From positions 1,930,001 to 1,994,000 of the forward strand of contig AP031358.1 in NCBI GenBank assembly GCA_037833965.1: DNA of 64,000 bases, given 5' to 3'. This document shows positions 32,755 through 44,264 of the stretch, one piece after another. This DNA comes from Marchantia polymorpha subsp. ruderalis. Taxonomy: Eukaryota > Streptophyta > Marchantiopsida > Marchantiales > Marchantiaceae. Numbering within the stretch: the first letter of the stretch is position 1; each line of letters opens with the position of its first letter. The position numbers and the translations under genes were made by a program. Below the pieces are notes generated by a model, which made no database searches, was not told the origin of the DNA, and saw nothing but the letters and a program-made list of their open reading frames with translations.

Positions 32755-32844
32755 TCACTCGTCTGCTGCAAGTCCATTCCTCTCCTCGTCCTTGTCATTC
32801 GTATCTTCAGGTCGATCCCCTTCCTCCTCCTCCTCTGCCTCCAT
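32755..32844 (-). other. Upstream ORF, 29 codons, acidic
   Basis: Begins ATGGAGGCAGAGGAGG and encodes MEAEEEEEGDRPEDTNDKDE, ending in TGA 18 bases before the ATG of the 419-codon frame. It is either a regulatory upstream ORF in the same leader or part of an exon in a model I have not resolved. Confidence 0.4.
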
Positions 32845-32849
32845 CGGCT

Positions 32850-33810
32850 CGAGGGTAGTAAGCTCCACCTCTAGAGCCCAAGCCCCTGCGCTGCCCACCT
32901 AAACGCTGCGACCTTTCCTGACGGTCCAATGATCCAGAATCGAACTTTTATAAGTATGTTTCTCCACGAGGACCGGAAACGCAATGAAGGCAATCTTCGG
33001 ACATTCACCGCAGCCAACTGAAGCCAGGGTGAAATTTGTCGAGAAAGCTGCTGGGGTTTGTGATTAATCGTCTTTGCTGTGTGGAGATGGTGTCCTTTCA
33101 TGAAGCGAGCCTTGCGATCTGGCGTTATTGCCTAGGTTTATGAATACGGTCTGTATCCCTCTCTGTGAATCCTCATCTCCCTTCTGACATCTTCTAGTTT
33201 GGCGAAGATATGTAACACGCTGAACGAGAGAGACTGGGAGCTTTCGTCACCTAGGCACACAGACTTTGTACACCGGCTCCAGCTCAGGGTGACAAGTTAA
33301 GAACCTCTCCATGCTTCCGTACAAGGCGAAGCTGGAAATCAGTACCGAAGACACAGTCACTGTGGAAACATCTTCATTACGAATTGCTATTGTACTCATT
33401 CACATCTCTGCATCCCGTGCACTCAGAACTGCACTCAAGGCTTTCTCGAAGACGCAACACAATCCCAAAGTTGTTTGCATGTATCACATTATGGCACTGC
33501 ATTCTTCCAAGATCCTTCACTACCCAGTTTTCTTTCCCCTTTTTTTCCTTCTTTCCAGATATATGACTTAATTCCGTTCGACCTGTATTGAGTTGCTAGG
33601 AGGATGGTAAACTCAATACATAGAAAGAATGGATCTAAGTTATATATACATCGAAGACGCTCTATACAAATACATACTCTATCCTCAGGAAAGCTGCTGG
33701 GCGATGAACAAGGTACATGCCCGATGATCAGGGGCTCTAACGACAGCTGTTGCTCTTGTTCAATGTAGGTCAAAGTTCTCCCAAATTGCTGAGAAAAGTT
33801 GGTGCAGTGT
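32850..33810. other. Intergenic region between two minus-strand genes
   Basis: Contains the presumed promoter of the 419-codon frame and the 3' region of the ciliary gene. Small frames (33311-33571 plus, 33489-33830 minus) are not supported by motifs. Confidence 0.45.
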
Positions 33811-36800
33811 TTATCGCAATTTTCGTCCAACCGAACGCTCTTCTCCCCATCGTAGTTTGTGCTTGTTAGTGACCGTCGAGTCTGTATCGCCGTCCGCCTC
33901 TGCTGCAGCTGCTGCTGATGTCTTCAGCTGTGCCTTTTTCTTTGAATTCACGTACTTGGTCTTAGTTTTCAAATCTTTGTGAATAGCGTCGTAACGTTGG
34001 CGGAGGTCAAGTATTATCTCCTCCGTTGCCTCTGCGTCGTCTTTCAGATTCTCCAGGTCGTCCAGCAGAAGTGGGTCCGAAATATTCACCATGCTTTTCT
34101 GCAGGTTGTCCCCTCATATCCCCATCGAAGTGATGATTTCATCCCAACTATGACTCATAATTTCCAGTTCATGCCATGATCACTAATGCAGCTGCTAATA
34201 CAGCTCGAATTGGCTGTTATAATACCATTCATTCGAACAGTTGAAGCCATCAACGGACGTTGACAACACACTGGTGAAGCCTAATCCTCACCACACACGT
34301 GGCTAATAGTGGACCTTCATGAGGCTGCTACATTTGAGAAAGGTTATTGCAAGTGTCAAGAACCTTGCAATCTGAATCGCTCACCCTAGAATGCAAGGCC
34401 TGGTATGAAGACATGAGTCGGTGTAAAAAGGGTACAGCTATACCTGCAGACGGGACTTCTTCTGCGAAATGTGTTCGCATCGGGACTTCAGATTATGCAG
34501 GTCAATTCGTCCTTGGTGCAGACCTTTCTCCACCTCATCCAATCTATCGGAAACGATCTGCATCATGAGAACTTCTTTGCCAGACATGAGTGACCACTCC
34601 TACTTGGATTATCTGCTTAACTGACAAATTTGCTTTGATGTCTCAAAGAATAGACTTCGGTAGCGTTAGTACAATTTTCAAGCTTCTAGCAGGAGAGCGA
34701 AGAAGAAGCTCTCATCGACTCGGGCCTCACTGACCAGGTTTCGCAAGTTCCAAAGCTCCAAGATCCTGAGTAGGTAATACCATCTCTGAAGATTCTGGAG
34801 ATGTGAAAAGTGCAAAAACAAGATCCAAGCTGTGAAAACAATCGATGGCAGAGAGACAAGCCTACCTTGGTATCTTTCTCTACGAACTGGAGTTTTTCTC
34901 GAACATGCGACAATGCGTGAACCGTGGATGTTCTCTTCTTTCGCATAATGACTCTCTCCTCGTTTTTCGCGTGAATCTGATCAACATCAAACTCCCTTCT
35001 TCCTTAAAATATTCATAATTTCTTTGCGTACAGTAACTTCGTAGTTCTGATGAGATGTAAAGCTCTTGCCTATTTACGGCATCGTTGAGACGGAACAACC
35101 ATTTTGCGGGTTAAGTCACTATGTGTACGACAGGCGGGATCATGCTTCGAATTGAGAAGAGAAACAAACCTTCTCTGCCAAAGATTCATTCTCCATTTTC
35201 AACTGTTCATAATCAACGAGGTGGAGACCTTCAGGCAGCTGATCTTTCTTTTTCCTGGCTTGTTCCAGTTTATGCAGATGTGCCAGCAGCTGACGTTGCA
35301 CGATGCGACACTTCTCCATCTCCAACGTTGCATGCTTATTTCTTTCTTGTAACTGGTTCCATCATGGTACGAGCACAGTTGCAGTAAGAGATTTTTTGTT
35401 ATTTCTTACGTCTTATCTGTCCACGATCCAATTGCGTTTTCTTCATGTTTCTACTTAAGACCGAAGTAGATATGTTTGCTCCTTCAACAAACATGTTGAT
35501 ACAAAAAAGCCAGACATTCCAAGAGGTATCGTAACCTCTTCATGTAGCGCAAGCAACCGGGAAGTTGGACTCTTTTCAGTTCCACTTGATCACAACCATT
35601 CTTTTATTCATTCAAACACTCGATTGTTTTTTGCTGCACCACTGTGCGACACTCTAATTTTCTGAGGCGACAATTTCCTAAAATATATTATGGAACAGTA
35701 TAAATAATAAAGATACCTTGGACAGAGACAAAAGGCAAAGTATGACTTCAGTATGATACGGTGGTCCACCGATTTCTACCATACGGGTTTGTACAACCTC
35801 ACTATCTAAACTGGGTGCTCTCTTTCTCTTCTTGGACACTCCTCTGCTTAAACTTGTGTTTCCCAGAAAATATGCACGCAAAGTGGTTGCCAAGTTAAAG
35901 ATCCAGTGAAAGAAATTACCTGATTCAGTACAACTTCAGACAGGATTTGCCCTGAGACACTATGTTGCGCCTCCCGAGCCACCTGTGATGCAATTATCCC
36001 TCATTCAGTAACAAGTGTGGTGAAGATTCTTTCACCTGGAGAGAGCAGATTGAGTGCCAAATGTGGGGTCGTAAACTTGGTTTAACCGGCGGTGAAATGT
36101 GTAGAACTAGAGCTATTTATTGGAAGGTATTGATTCAGTAGATAGCAAGATGTAGTGACGGTAGATGATGACAGGAGCATATTACCGTCGCAGACGATAC
36201 AAATGTGCAGATGGTGAAGGAGCTAGATTTCTCAGTAGAGCATCTGGCCCACCTTGAAGTACATGTGCAAACACAATAATCAACCTCACATGTTTCAAGG
36301 TAGTAATCCTGAAGAGAAATACTGAAGATCAATGAGGCACCTTCAACAGGTCCGACAAGAAATTTTCTTGAGCCTCACGAGCTTCTATTTGCGTCTTTTG
36401 CAACAGATCGTGTTGTCTGTCAATCTCATCACGATAGTGTTGCCTGATCTGCTTCAGCTCCTCCTTTAGCAGCAACCATTTTGCCAAATTCTGAAGCCCA
36501 AAATGGAAATCATACACCTCATATTGCGGATGCTTACAGAGATGGACAAACAACAACCGGAAGATGACGATATACAGCCAACAGTGTAGCCAACAAAACA
36601 TGTACGGCCAACGACTTAATCCTTGACCGTCAAGCCCTACAACAACGGAAGGAATCAACTTTCCTTCCTGTCAAGAATTGCAAACAACACACTTCGATCG
36701 AATGCACGCAACGAATGAAACACAAAGTCCAGACACACGTCTCAAAAGCAAGATCCTTGAAATACGCAGAGAATAATCGAGAAGCTTCTAAAAGGACCTC

Positions 36801-38728
36801 CTCATTTACTCTCCGAGAACTCCACACCTAGCTTGTCTCTTGGTGCAAGTGCCGAACGGCAGCATCTACGGCGAAACATAGGTCCAGGAATACCCAGGGA
36901 CTTGCTTGTAGAACATCATATGTGCTGTCATCATGGTATGTGGCAGCAACAAATGATGTTCTAGGATCGGAGTGTTGGTCTGTCGGGCGATTTACAAGAG
37001 GAATGTCCGGCTTCTGTTTTGTCTTCAGAGTGAAAATTCACCTGTCTAACCGTATATAGATTAGTCTTTCCTCCAGATATGCCATTCAGTTGTGTTGTGC
37101 AGATTTCAACCGACGATTAATGGCTGGTCTTTACAGTGAGGACTTTTTGCAATCTGTAACGAATGATGTATTTAAGTATCCAATAGAGCATAGGAAAGTC
37201 AGAAGGAGGGTGAGGTGAGGTGACTGACTGATAGAAGAAGTCCTGTCCTTCCAACATATCTGCATCCACAATCGATCGTCTTCTTCCAAGAGCACTGAGA
37301 ACTCGGGAATGGAGCTCTGCATTGTCCATTTTCAGAGCTTCCAGCGTTTCTTCAGCCTCCTGAAGCAAGACCCAAGATGCCGGAAGCGATTCGACAATGC
37401 CAGAAAGGAATATGTCAATTAGCAGTACAATGCCATTTAGTTCAGAAGTGTTCTATGAATTTTAGTTCCTCTCATCTCTTGCCGCATGAGGGAATCTTAG
37501 GGGAAGATTTATGACCCTGATGGCGATGGTAATTGCAAGGTCTCCATCTGATTCTTCATACGCCTGCACAAATACCGTCGTTACATCAGCACGATTGATA
37601 AACCTTAATGCCTGCAGTCATGATTTTATTATCCAGAAACGTTGGCTCAGTTATTGAACAAAGCGCTAACATCCGGAGCCACCCTCAGGGTTGTAGTCAG
37701 TAGATCCTCGACAAGTTGTGGATCGGGCTTCTTTCTTAGCCTACAGCAAGGAAGAAGCGATCATCGTGACGTTCACATATGTCAAAGGAGTACTGAGACT
37801 AAATCATCTTGGGATGGCTCTGAGTTGAATTCTCACGAGCAGATGAAAGGAACTATGAATGTGTCTGATCCTGCCCAACAAGGCGAGGTAGCCCTGTCCG
37901 CGGCGTAGAAATAATTATTTCTTTCAAGAATTAATTAATTTTTGAGTCGTCTTCCTGGTCGACCCGACAGATGAAGTCGATCGGATTTCCTGAAGAGAAA
38001 CGCTCCCACGAGCATACAAGTTCTGTACAAATGCGACGATCTTACCTATAGGGTCGACAATCGAAGAGCATCGACGACATCATGTAGACTTTGATCATGC
38101 TGCCTGGGTTGGGGTACCTGTCCTTCCTGGATGGAAAATTCGACTGTGCACTTGTCACCATCTGGACCGACCTCCAAGTTCAGAGTGACATGTTCCTGTT
38201 GACATTAGACACAAATGAGTAAGCCGGGTTGAAATAACGGCTGCAGTAGCCCCGGTTGTCACCTCCGGGTGACAAAGACAGTCCTGAGATGAAACTTGCG
38301 ATACATCGCAAGGAATTCATTAGAACCCAGTGCAAGATAATGTCGGACAACCGACAGATGCTTGCTGCTGCTGAGAAGGAATGATTTTAAAAGAATCATT
38401 TCAATAGTCCAGGAAACACATCACATTGTGAGCCACGAACAAGTAGGGTATAAGGAGACAGATCTAGCGCAGAAGGAAGATAGATGATGCGATGGATTTC
38501 AACTTGCGAAGGGAGAACGACCGAGGACGCCATCTGCGCCGGAGCTTCTCAAATGATGTGCGATTTATCTAAATCTCACGAGGATGACTAGAAAAGAAAA
38601 CTCACGATCGGCTTCTCCGCATTTTCATCGTCTGCCAAGTCATCGGGGTCCGGAGGCGTAGGATTGCTATCCGAAGATATCGTAGACGTGGGGGAATCAT
38701 CCCCTTCCTCGATCGGAGAAAACAACAT
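33811..38728 (-). CDS. Ciliary coiled-coil protein, CCDC96/CFAP184 (DUF4201) family, multi-exon
   Basis: Axonemal coiled-coil protein; in algae and animals the family acts in motile cilia. Exons I can place on the minus strand, all phase 0 with GT-AG borders: 36735-36827, 36341-36490, 35920-35982, 35170-35352, 34866-34976, 34444-34557 and the last, 33811-34098. Joined, they read RQHYRDEIDRQHDLLQKTQ, VAREAQHSVSGQILSEVV, EGLHLVDYEQLKMENESLAE, KRTSTVHALSHVREKLQFVE, SDRLDEVEKGLHQGRIDLHN and SDPLLLDDLENLKDDAEATE. This is the family's order (HYRDEID, EGLHL-DFEQLK-EN, VLTHV-EKLQFV, LL-D-E). Upstream pieces are less certain: a likely first exon 38606-38728 (ATG at 38728, acidic), 38118-38195, and one starting at 37359 (EAEETLEALKMDNAELHSRV). 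The start and the 37.2-38.6 kb structure need transcript data. The last exon ends in a basic tail after a poly-Ala stretch. Family call is strong; the choice between CCDC96 and the related CCDC113 favours CCDC96. Confidence 0.82.
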
Positions 38729-40403
38729 CGTCCCCAACTCCGAGCGAGCAAAACCACAACAATCAACACCTGTGTTCAATCTTGCAAATCGAGAATTTCA
38801 TTCCACTTCCAGGATGCTCTGCTCAGTCGATGCTTTCATCATGACGACCAAAACTTCATCCTTCCTTTCTTCCTTCCGTTTTTCTTCCTTTCTTTTTTCG
38901 CCTTTCTTTCTTTCTTCCTTCCTTCTTGAGCCTTGAGTTAAAATGTAGCTGACAGGGGAAACGAGTAAGCACGATGCCCAATTTCAGTCGGATCTCGGAT
39001 GCGCATCGAGCCCATCGACCGAACGAACGAATGGCGGGGTGACAGCGAAGAGGATGCAATCGGGAGATCGAGCAAGCACCGAACTGAAGAGGAATCAGTC
39101 TGAGGCTAGGGCATAGAACTGCACCCGGCACTAACTCGAGTTTAGAGCCAGCCGTTAAAATCGAACACAGAAGGTATTTGAATCGACTTCGAATCCGAAG
39201 GCGCTCCCGAGAAAGAACGCTCCTGTTTTCGAACTTTGAACTTACGAATGCTCCAACGTTCACTAATCATGGCGATGGCGGAGGCCCTGCGGCACCGCCG
39301 AGTCGAGAACGGGCAAATAGGCGCGGCCTGCACCTCGAGGCATCGCACGTAACCAGGGTTGCAGGGGTTGCAGTTAGACGCGGGTTGCGCTCATCCGGGT
39401 CCGATTTGGGGCCAAATTTTCTGGTTAGATTAAAGCCCGATCCGGTCTTTCAGACTGTGACCCGAGGATTGGGCGAAATCGGCTCTCCGGTTCTTCATGC
39501 TCTTGACCGTGCTTCGAGACGGGGCTTCCGTTTCTCGGAGGAATCTCGAGGCAGGCAACGGCTGCTGCCCGGAGAGGGGGCGCCGGAGCGAGCGAGGCGC
39601 CGCGTCCTGCAATCCAACGCGCAGCGGGCCAGCGGGGAGGGAGGGAGGACCGAGGAACGGCAAGAGTCAATCGATGGCCATGGGCGATGATTGGACCTGC
39701 ATGCGATTTGTTCTTGGGGTGGCACTTCTGCATGGCCATGGTGGCCTGTCCTCGGAGCTCGATTCCTTGCAGCGGGCGTGAAGTCAAGGAAGGGAATGAA
39801 GTGGAATGGTTCGGAGGATAAGGCAGATGCCGCGATGGCTTGCGGGGGGGAGGCAGGGTTAGGGCGAATCGGGAAATCTGCAATCGGAGCCCGCGTACTG
39901 TGCACAAATTATGAGAAACTGGAGAAATACAGCACCGGGAGAAGAGAAAGAACAAGGAGGGACGGAGGGAATAAAGATGCGGAGGTTGACAATGGAGGAT
40001 CTTTAGGACAGGATTGAGGAATCCGTTTTGTCGACGCACCGAACTGGGCAACTGCGATACGGAATCTGGGAAGTGACAAAACCAGCGAGCATCAAATCGA
40101 GCATGCACTGACTACTCACGAGAAGAGGCTACAGCGTAGCGAACGCTGCAGGATTGAAGATGCTGCCTGCCTACTAGATGCACATTCACATTAAATACGC
40201 TCGCATACATTTTGGAGGAACAATTATTCTCTCGCAATCCTGACTTTTTCCGGAGAATCGGCTCGGCAGTACATATGCCTGCACGTCACTTGAGGAGGTC
40301 AAGCTGTACAGCTCATGTCGATTTGTCCGGCTCCGTTCTCACTCACGCGTAGCGCTCCGCGAGATCACTGCTTTGCTTTCCTGGGGACGAGTAGGGCCCA
40401 GTC
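38729..40403. other. Region between divergent genes, no firm gene
   Basis: 38.86-38.93 kb is a pyrimidine-rich low-complexity tract (ttcctttctt-type). 39.2-40.1 kb is GC-rich with overlapping long frames on both strands (39178-39690 plus, 40108-39425 minus), none with motifs, each a likely shadow of composition. It probably includes the promoter of the ciliary gene. Confidence 0.4.
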
Positions 40404-41288
40404 GTGAAGGCATCGGGGACGATGAGGAGGAGGAGGAGGAGGAAGAGGAGCTCGGGGACGAGGAGGAGGAAGAGGAGGTCTATTAGGTGGAGAGATCGAG
40501 AGAATATTAAAAAAAGAAAACAGCAATGCTCGGAGAGGATCACGGACTCGGAGAAAGTTGTAGATGATGTCAAGGAAGCGGTTCCTATTGCCGACCAAAT
40601 GCGGAATGATTCCCTCTCATTGTGCCATCATCGATATCGCCCCATTCCCAGTTGGGCATTTGGCAGCTTACGCGTCTGTGCAGCGCTGCTGAGTTCAAGC
40701 AAGTCGCGGAATCTGTTCTATTCTGTTCTGTTCTCTTCTGTTCTGACTTACTCCATGGCCATAGATCAAGATCCGGAGCGAGCCTCGATGCAGATGCTTC
40801 CCCGGTCGCTGCTTCAAATGCAGCTCGAGATCTTCCAAGATTCTTTCATGGAACCACTGTGCCTGGGGCAGACTCGGCTAGCTGCCATCTGTAAGGCGAC
40901 TTGTGCTGTCGAGCTTCAGATGCTACTTTTGGAAGGAGTTCGTGCTGGGGCCACGTACCAGCAGCAGCGGCACCTGGGGATTCTTAAATGTCGGAATCGG
41001 CATGGGAAGAATGTTGCGAATCTTCTCGTCTCACTCAATCCTCTAATCATAGCCTTGTACGTGCATGACTTCAAGCACTTGGAATCTGAAAACTATCAGA
41101 CCTGGAAGTACAGACGTGGTCGTCTGCTTTACTACAGCATGTCGTACCTTCATGTTTCGAGTCCGGACTCCGCGACCCAGTCGCCCGTATCCAGAATCTC
41201 AACCATCAGATGGACGTCGATGGAACGACCGCTCGAAGTCATCAAATGCACGCACGCAGGGAATCGTCAACGAGTTGTTTTACGTTAA
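40404..41288 (+). CDS. Unrecognised open frame (294 codons; 177 from the internal ATG)
   Basis: The frame starts in a gaggaggagg tract, giving an Arg/Lys-rich N-terminus that may be untranslated. A better start is the ATG at 40755 in context CTCCATGGCC, giving 177 residues (MAIDQDPERASMQML...). The product has a Leu-rich, helix-like middle (LLQMQLEIFQDSFMEPLC, VELQMLLLEGVRAGA) and a basic C-terminus. No known motif, signal peptide or membrane segment is seen. It may be a real orphan gene or a chance frame. Confidence 0.28.
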   Translation: MKASGTMRRRRRRKRSSGTRRRKRRSIRWRDRENIKKRKQQCSERITDSEKVVDDVKEAVPIADQMRNDSLSLCHHRYRPIPSWAFGSLRVCAALLSSSKSRNLFYSVLFSSVLTYSMAIDQDPERASMQMLPRSLLQMQLEIFQDSFMEPLCLGQTRLAAICKATCAVELQMLLLEGVRAGATYQQQRHLGILKCRNRHGKNVANLLVSLNPLIIALYVHDFKHLESENYQTWKYRRGRLLYYSMSYLHVSSPDSATQSPVSRISTIRWTSMERPLEVIKCTHAGNRQRVVLR

Positions 41289-42035
41289 GCAGACAGGACT
41301 TCCAACAAAACTTGCAGTGCAAGCCCGCACGAACGGGCTAGCGGGCGGGCGAGCGAGCTATCGATCGATCGATCGATCGACGACTTACCTGTCGACCCGT
41401 CTCCCATCTGCTGATGAACTACTAGGAGAAGAGAAGCCGACCCATCTGACTCGCACTGGAAGTCCGGAACAATGATGTGGAGGAAAGAGCTGTAGACGAA
41501 AGAACGTGGGTGCAAAATGCTACCGACGATGCATGTTTTGAGTAAAAAATGTACAACGGTGTATAGTGTCCAGATTTGTTGAATTAGTGTTTTCAGAATC
41601 AATTCAGAATCAATTAATTGCTACCGGTGCTGCTGATGTCGCCGCCGCCGCCTCCTGCTGTCTATCTGCCCGGCTCCCCTTCCATCTTTCCGCCCTCGTT
41701 TTTCCCTTCTGTCACAGAGTTTGTTTAAGGTGCGGATTGTCTAAAGAGGGCCAGGGCCAGCAACCTACGCTCTAAAATTATTCCTGCGACGAGAGAAACC
41801 ACTTGTCGCTCTCGAGAAATTCTGTCTTCTCAGGGGGAATGGACTGCGCCACTCACCCTCTGCTAAAGCCGCTCAGCCATGGATGGATCAAGTTGCGAGT
41901 TTTCGGGGTCCAGGATATGGTGTGTGTTCAGAACTACTAGTGAATGATCGATCATGAAACAAAGGAAGACCCATATGAATGTGTGTGTACTGTACTACTC
42001 TAGCTAGAAGCCTCTGAAAGCCCGAGCGAGGGAGC
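41289..42035. other. Intergenic region, 3' side of the GRAS gene
   Basis: Contains a (gatc)n microsatellite near 41361-41380 and otherwise nothing recognised. Short frames on both strands lack motifs. Confidence 0.5.
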
Positions 42036-44264
42036 TCAGCAGGACCAAGCCGATGCGGTGAGCAATTGGCGCTCTTGCCAGCCCAAGGAGACCGATCCTT
42101 CCGACCGCTCGTGGAGGCGGTAGCCTTCGCAAGGGCAAAATTGCAGGAGGAGACGGGCCTGGCTTATTGCGTAGGAGCTGAGAGGAATCTGGTAGAACCC
42201 AGCCATCTCCATTTTTTTGCGCCACAGGTCGACGGGCTCGTGGCGCTCGACGCGCTCGTCTCCCTCGCAGGCGACGATGTTTTTGATCTGCTGCGCGAAG
42301 AACAGCTGCTCGATCTTCACGCGCTCCTCGTTCTGCTGGGGCAGGGACGCGTCGAGCGAGTCGAACACGGCCGCGTAGTAGTGCAGCGCCTCCATGAACC
42401 GGCCCAGGAACGTGGCGGAGTTGTGGTTCGCCTCCTGCTCCACAATCGTCAGCACGCACGGATGCAAGTCGCGGCACAGCGAGCGCACGAAGGCGTGCAG
42501 CTTCTCGCCGGACGTCGGATTGAGCAGGCGGTGCAGCTGCAGGATGGAATTCACCGCCGTGGCCTCGCCGGCGCGAGGCGCGAAGGCCTCCGGCGCCAGG
42601 CACTCGAGCTTCTCCGCGACCAGGCACTGGAACTCGAACGACACGTCGAAGCTCTGCGCGAAGCTGGCGAGGCGGCGGCCGGTCTCGTGCAGAATGTCGC
42701 CGTGCTTGCCGACGCCGGTGATGCGCAGGTGCGGGGGGCCGCCGGGGCGCGAGGCCAGAGCCTGGATGAGCGAGGGCCACTGGAAGCCCTGCATGATGTC
42801 GAGGTCGACGACGTGCACGGCGGAGCGGCCCTCGACGGCCTCGAGGATGGCCTGGTTGGCGGTGAAGTGCGCGAACTGGAAGTAGGGCGCCACCTTGTAG
42901 AGCGTGGTGAAGGCCGACAGGTAGTCGCCGGTCGACGGGCGCAGCATGAGGCTCGAGTACATGGCCGAGTCGCGGCTGACGATGCGAGCCGCCAGGCCCT
43001 CGGCGAAGTACGCCGCCACGCGCTGCATGGAGTCCCCGTACAGCGAGGCGCCCTGGTACAGCTCGCCCAGAATGCCCGCCGCCAGCTCAGCGTTGTCCTT
43101 GGCCGCGGCGTCCGCGCACTTGAGCAGCAGGTTCACCAGCTGCAGCCCGTGCGCCTCCAGCCCCGTGTCCGAGTCCAGCATCAGCAGGCTGTGCTCGTTC
43201 AGCCTCGACGCGTCCAGCCCTCCCAGCGGATGCAGCGGCCCTCTGGTGCCGTTCTTCCCCTCGTGCCGCGGCCCCCCGCTCAAGCTCAAGCTCGGGCTCG
43301 GGCTCGGGCTCGACGACAGCGTCAGCCGCACCGCGGCCGCGTCCGCGAACGAGCGTATGCTCGTGCCCCCGGCGCCCGCGGGGCGCGCCTGCGCGGGCGC
43401 CAGGCGATCGGGGCACGACGACCCGTCGGTGACGAGCGAGAGCAGCGGGGCGCTGCGGAACGCCGGGTCGTCGAGGTCGTCGAGGGGCGCCTGCGCCTGC
43501 TGCTGCGCGTCGCTGCCCCGGGACGAGCTCGTCGTCGAGCTCTCGGAGAGCGTCGTCGAGTTGGGCAAGCTGAGGCTCAGCAGGTCGCGGTCGATCTTGC
43601 GGTCGAACGATTGGAATTGGTCCGTCTTCGCGAGCTTGTTGGGGCCGTCGCTGCTCTCGTGATCGAGCTCCTCGCCGCCGCCGCCGCTTCCTCCGCTGGC
43701 GGCCGGGTCGCTCTCCGAGCTCGTCGTGCAGCTGCGCAGCCAGTCGTCCGACTCCAGCATGCTGCAGAGGGACCTCTTTCTCCCGGGGGCCTGTGCTGCG
43801 GGCGACAGCGGCCCGCTGAGCAACGAGCCCAACTGCTGCCTGTCCCCTTGCGCTTGCGCCTGCGCCTGCGCCTCGTCGTCGTCCTCGTCGTCTTCGTCTT
43901 CTGCGCCGTGGTTCTCCTCCGAGCTCCTGGCCTCGAAGCCCGGGAGCAAGTCCTGAGACGAGCCCATGGCCACGGCGCTCGACCACGGATTCCAGACAGA
44001 AATGTCCGCCCGGGTCAATTTTCCGATGCTTTCTGATCGGATGCCATGAAGTATTTGGGCCGTCTGTAGCACCTCTACCATTTGCTCGCAATGTGCCACT
44101 TCCTCCTTGTGGGGCTCATTGATCTTGAAGAAAATTGTGTACTTGGGAAATTCTCGCTCCAACACTACGCCGTCCGCATGCTCAAGATCTTCTTGCTGCT
44201 GCTGGTGCTGCTGATGCTGGACGTCCCTAGATATGGCATCTAGTTCATTTGCGAAGGGCGGCAT
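42036..44264 (-). CDS. GRAS-domain transcription regulator (742 aa, intronless)
   Basis: Plant-specific nuclear regulator. The GRAS domain fills residues about 372-742. It has a leucine-rich first heptad region (LVNLLLKCADAAAKDN), the VHIID-type motif VHVVDLDIMQGFQWPSLIQAL at 483-503 with RPGGPPHLRITGVG following, and a second Leu-rich part AVNSILQLHRLL. Then come the PFYRE region (EQEANHNSATFLGRFMEALH) and the C-terminal SAW block LGWQERQLLTASAW at 727-740. The N-terminal half is disordered in character: a Gln-rich start, an acidic run (EDEDDEDDDE) at 122-131, a Gln-Ala repeat and Ser-rich segments, as usual for GRAS activation regions. No DELLA or TVHYNP motif is seen, so it is not a DELLA protein; I cannot place the subfamily beyond that. 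G+C content is very high, which creates long shadow frames on both strands. Confidence 0.94.
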   Translation of the reverse strand: MPPFANELDAISRDVQHQQHQQQQEDLEHADGVVLEREFPKYTIFFKINEPHKEEVAHCEQMVEVLQTAQILHGIRSESIGKLTRADISVWNPWSSAVAMGSSQDLLPGFEARSSEENHGAEDEDDEDDDEAQAQAQAQGDRQQLGSLLSGPLSPAAQAPGRKRSLCSMLESDDWLRSCTTSSESDPAASGGSGGGGEELDHESSDGPNKLAKTDQFQSFDRKIDRDLLSLSLPNSTTLSESSTTSSSRGSDAQQQAQAPLDDLDDPAFRSAPLLSLVTDGSSCPDRLAPAQARPAGAGGTSIRSFADAAAVRLTLSSSPSPSPSLSLSGGPRHEGKNGTRGPLHPLGGLDASRLNEHSLLMLDSDTGLEAHGLQLVNLLLKCADAAAKDNAELAAGILGELYQGASLYGDSMQRVAAYFAEGLAARIVSRDSAMYSSLMLRPSTGDYLSAFTTLYKVAPYFQFAHFTANQAILEAVEGRSAVHVVDLDIMQGFQWPSLIQALASRPGGPPHLRITGVGKHGDILHETGRRLASFAQSFDVSFEFQCLVAEKLECLAPEAFAPRAGEATAVNSILQLHRLLNPTSGEKLHAFVRSLCRDLHPCVLTIVEQEANHNSATFLGRFMEALHYYAAVFDSLDASLPQQNEERVKIEQLFFAQQIKNIVACEGDERVERHEPVDLWRKKMEMAGFYQIPLSSYAISQARLLLQFCPCEGYRLHERSEGSVSLGWQERQLLTASAWSC

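Noticed and set aside
34580-34790. Open segment ILELWNLRNLVSEARVDE as a ciliary-gene exon
   Set aside because: Joining 34866-34976 directly to 34444-34557 keeps phase 0 and family spacing; this segment ends in a stop and has no good donor.
39178-40108. 170-codon plus and 227-codon minus frames
   Set aside because: GC-rich mutual shadows without motifs or splice support.
42066-44036. 656-codon plus-strand frame opposite the GRAS gene
   Set aside because: It is the antisense of a very GC-rich coding region; its product is a low-complexity Arg/Ala/Val-rich string without motifs, while the minus strand has a complete GRAS domain.
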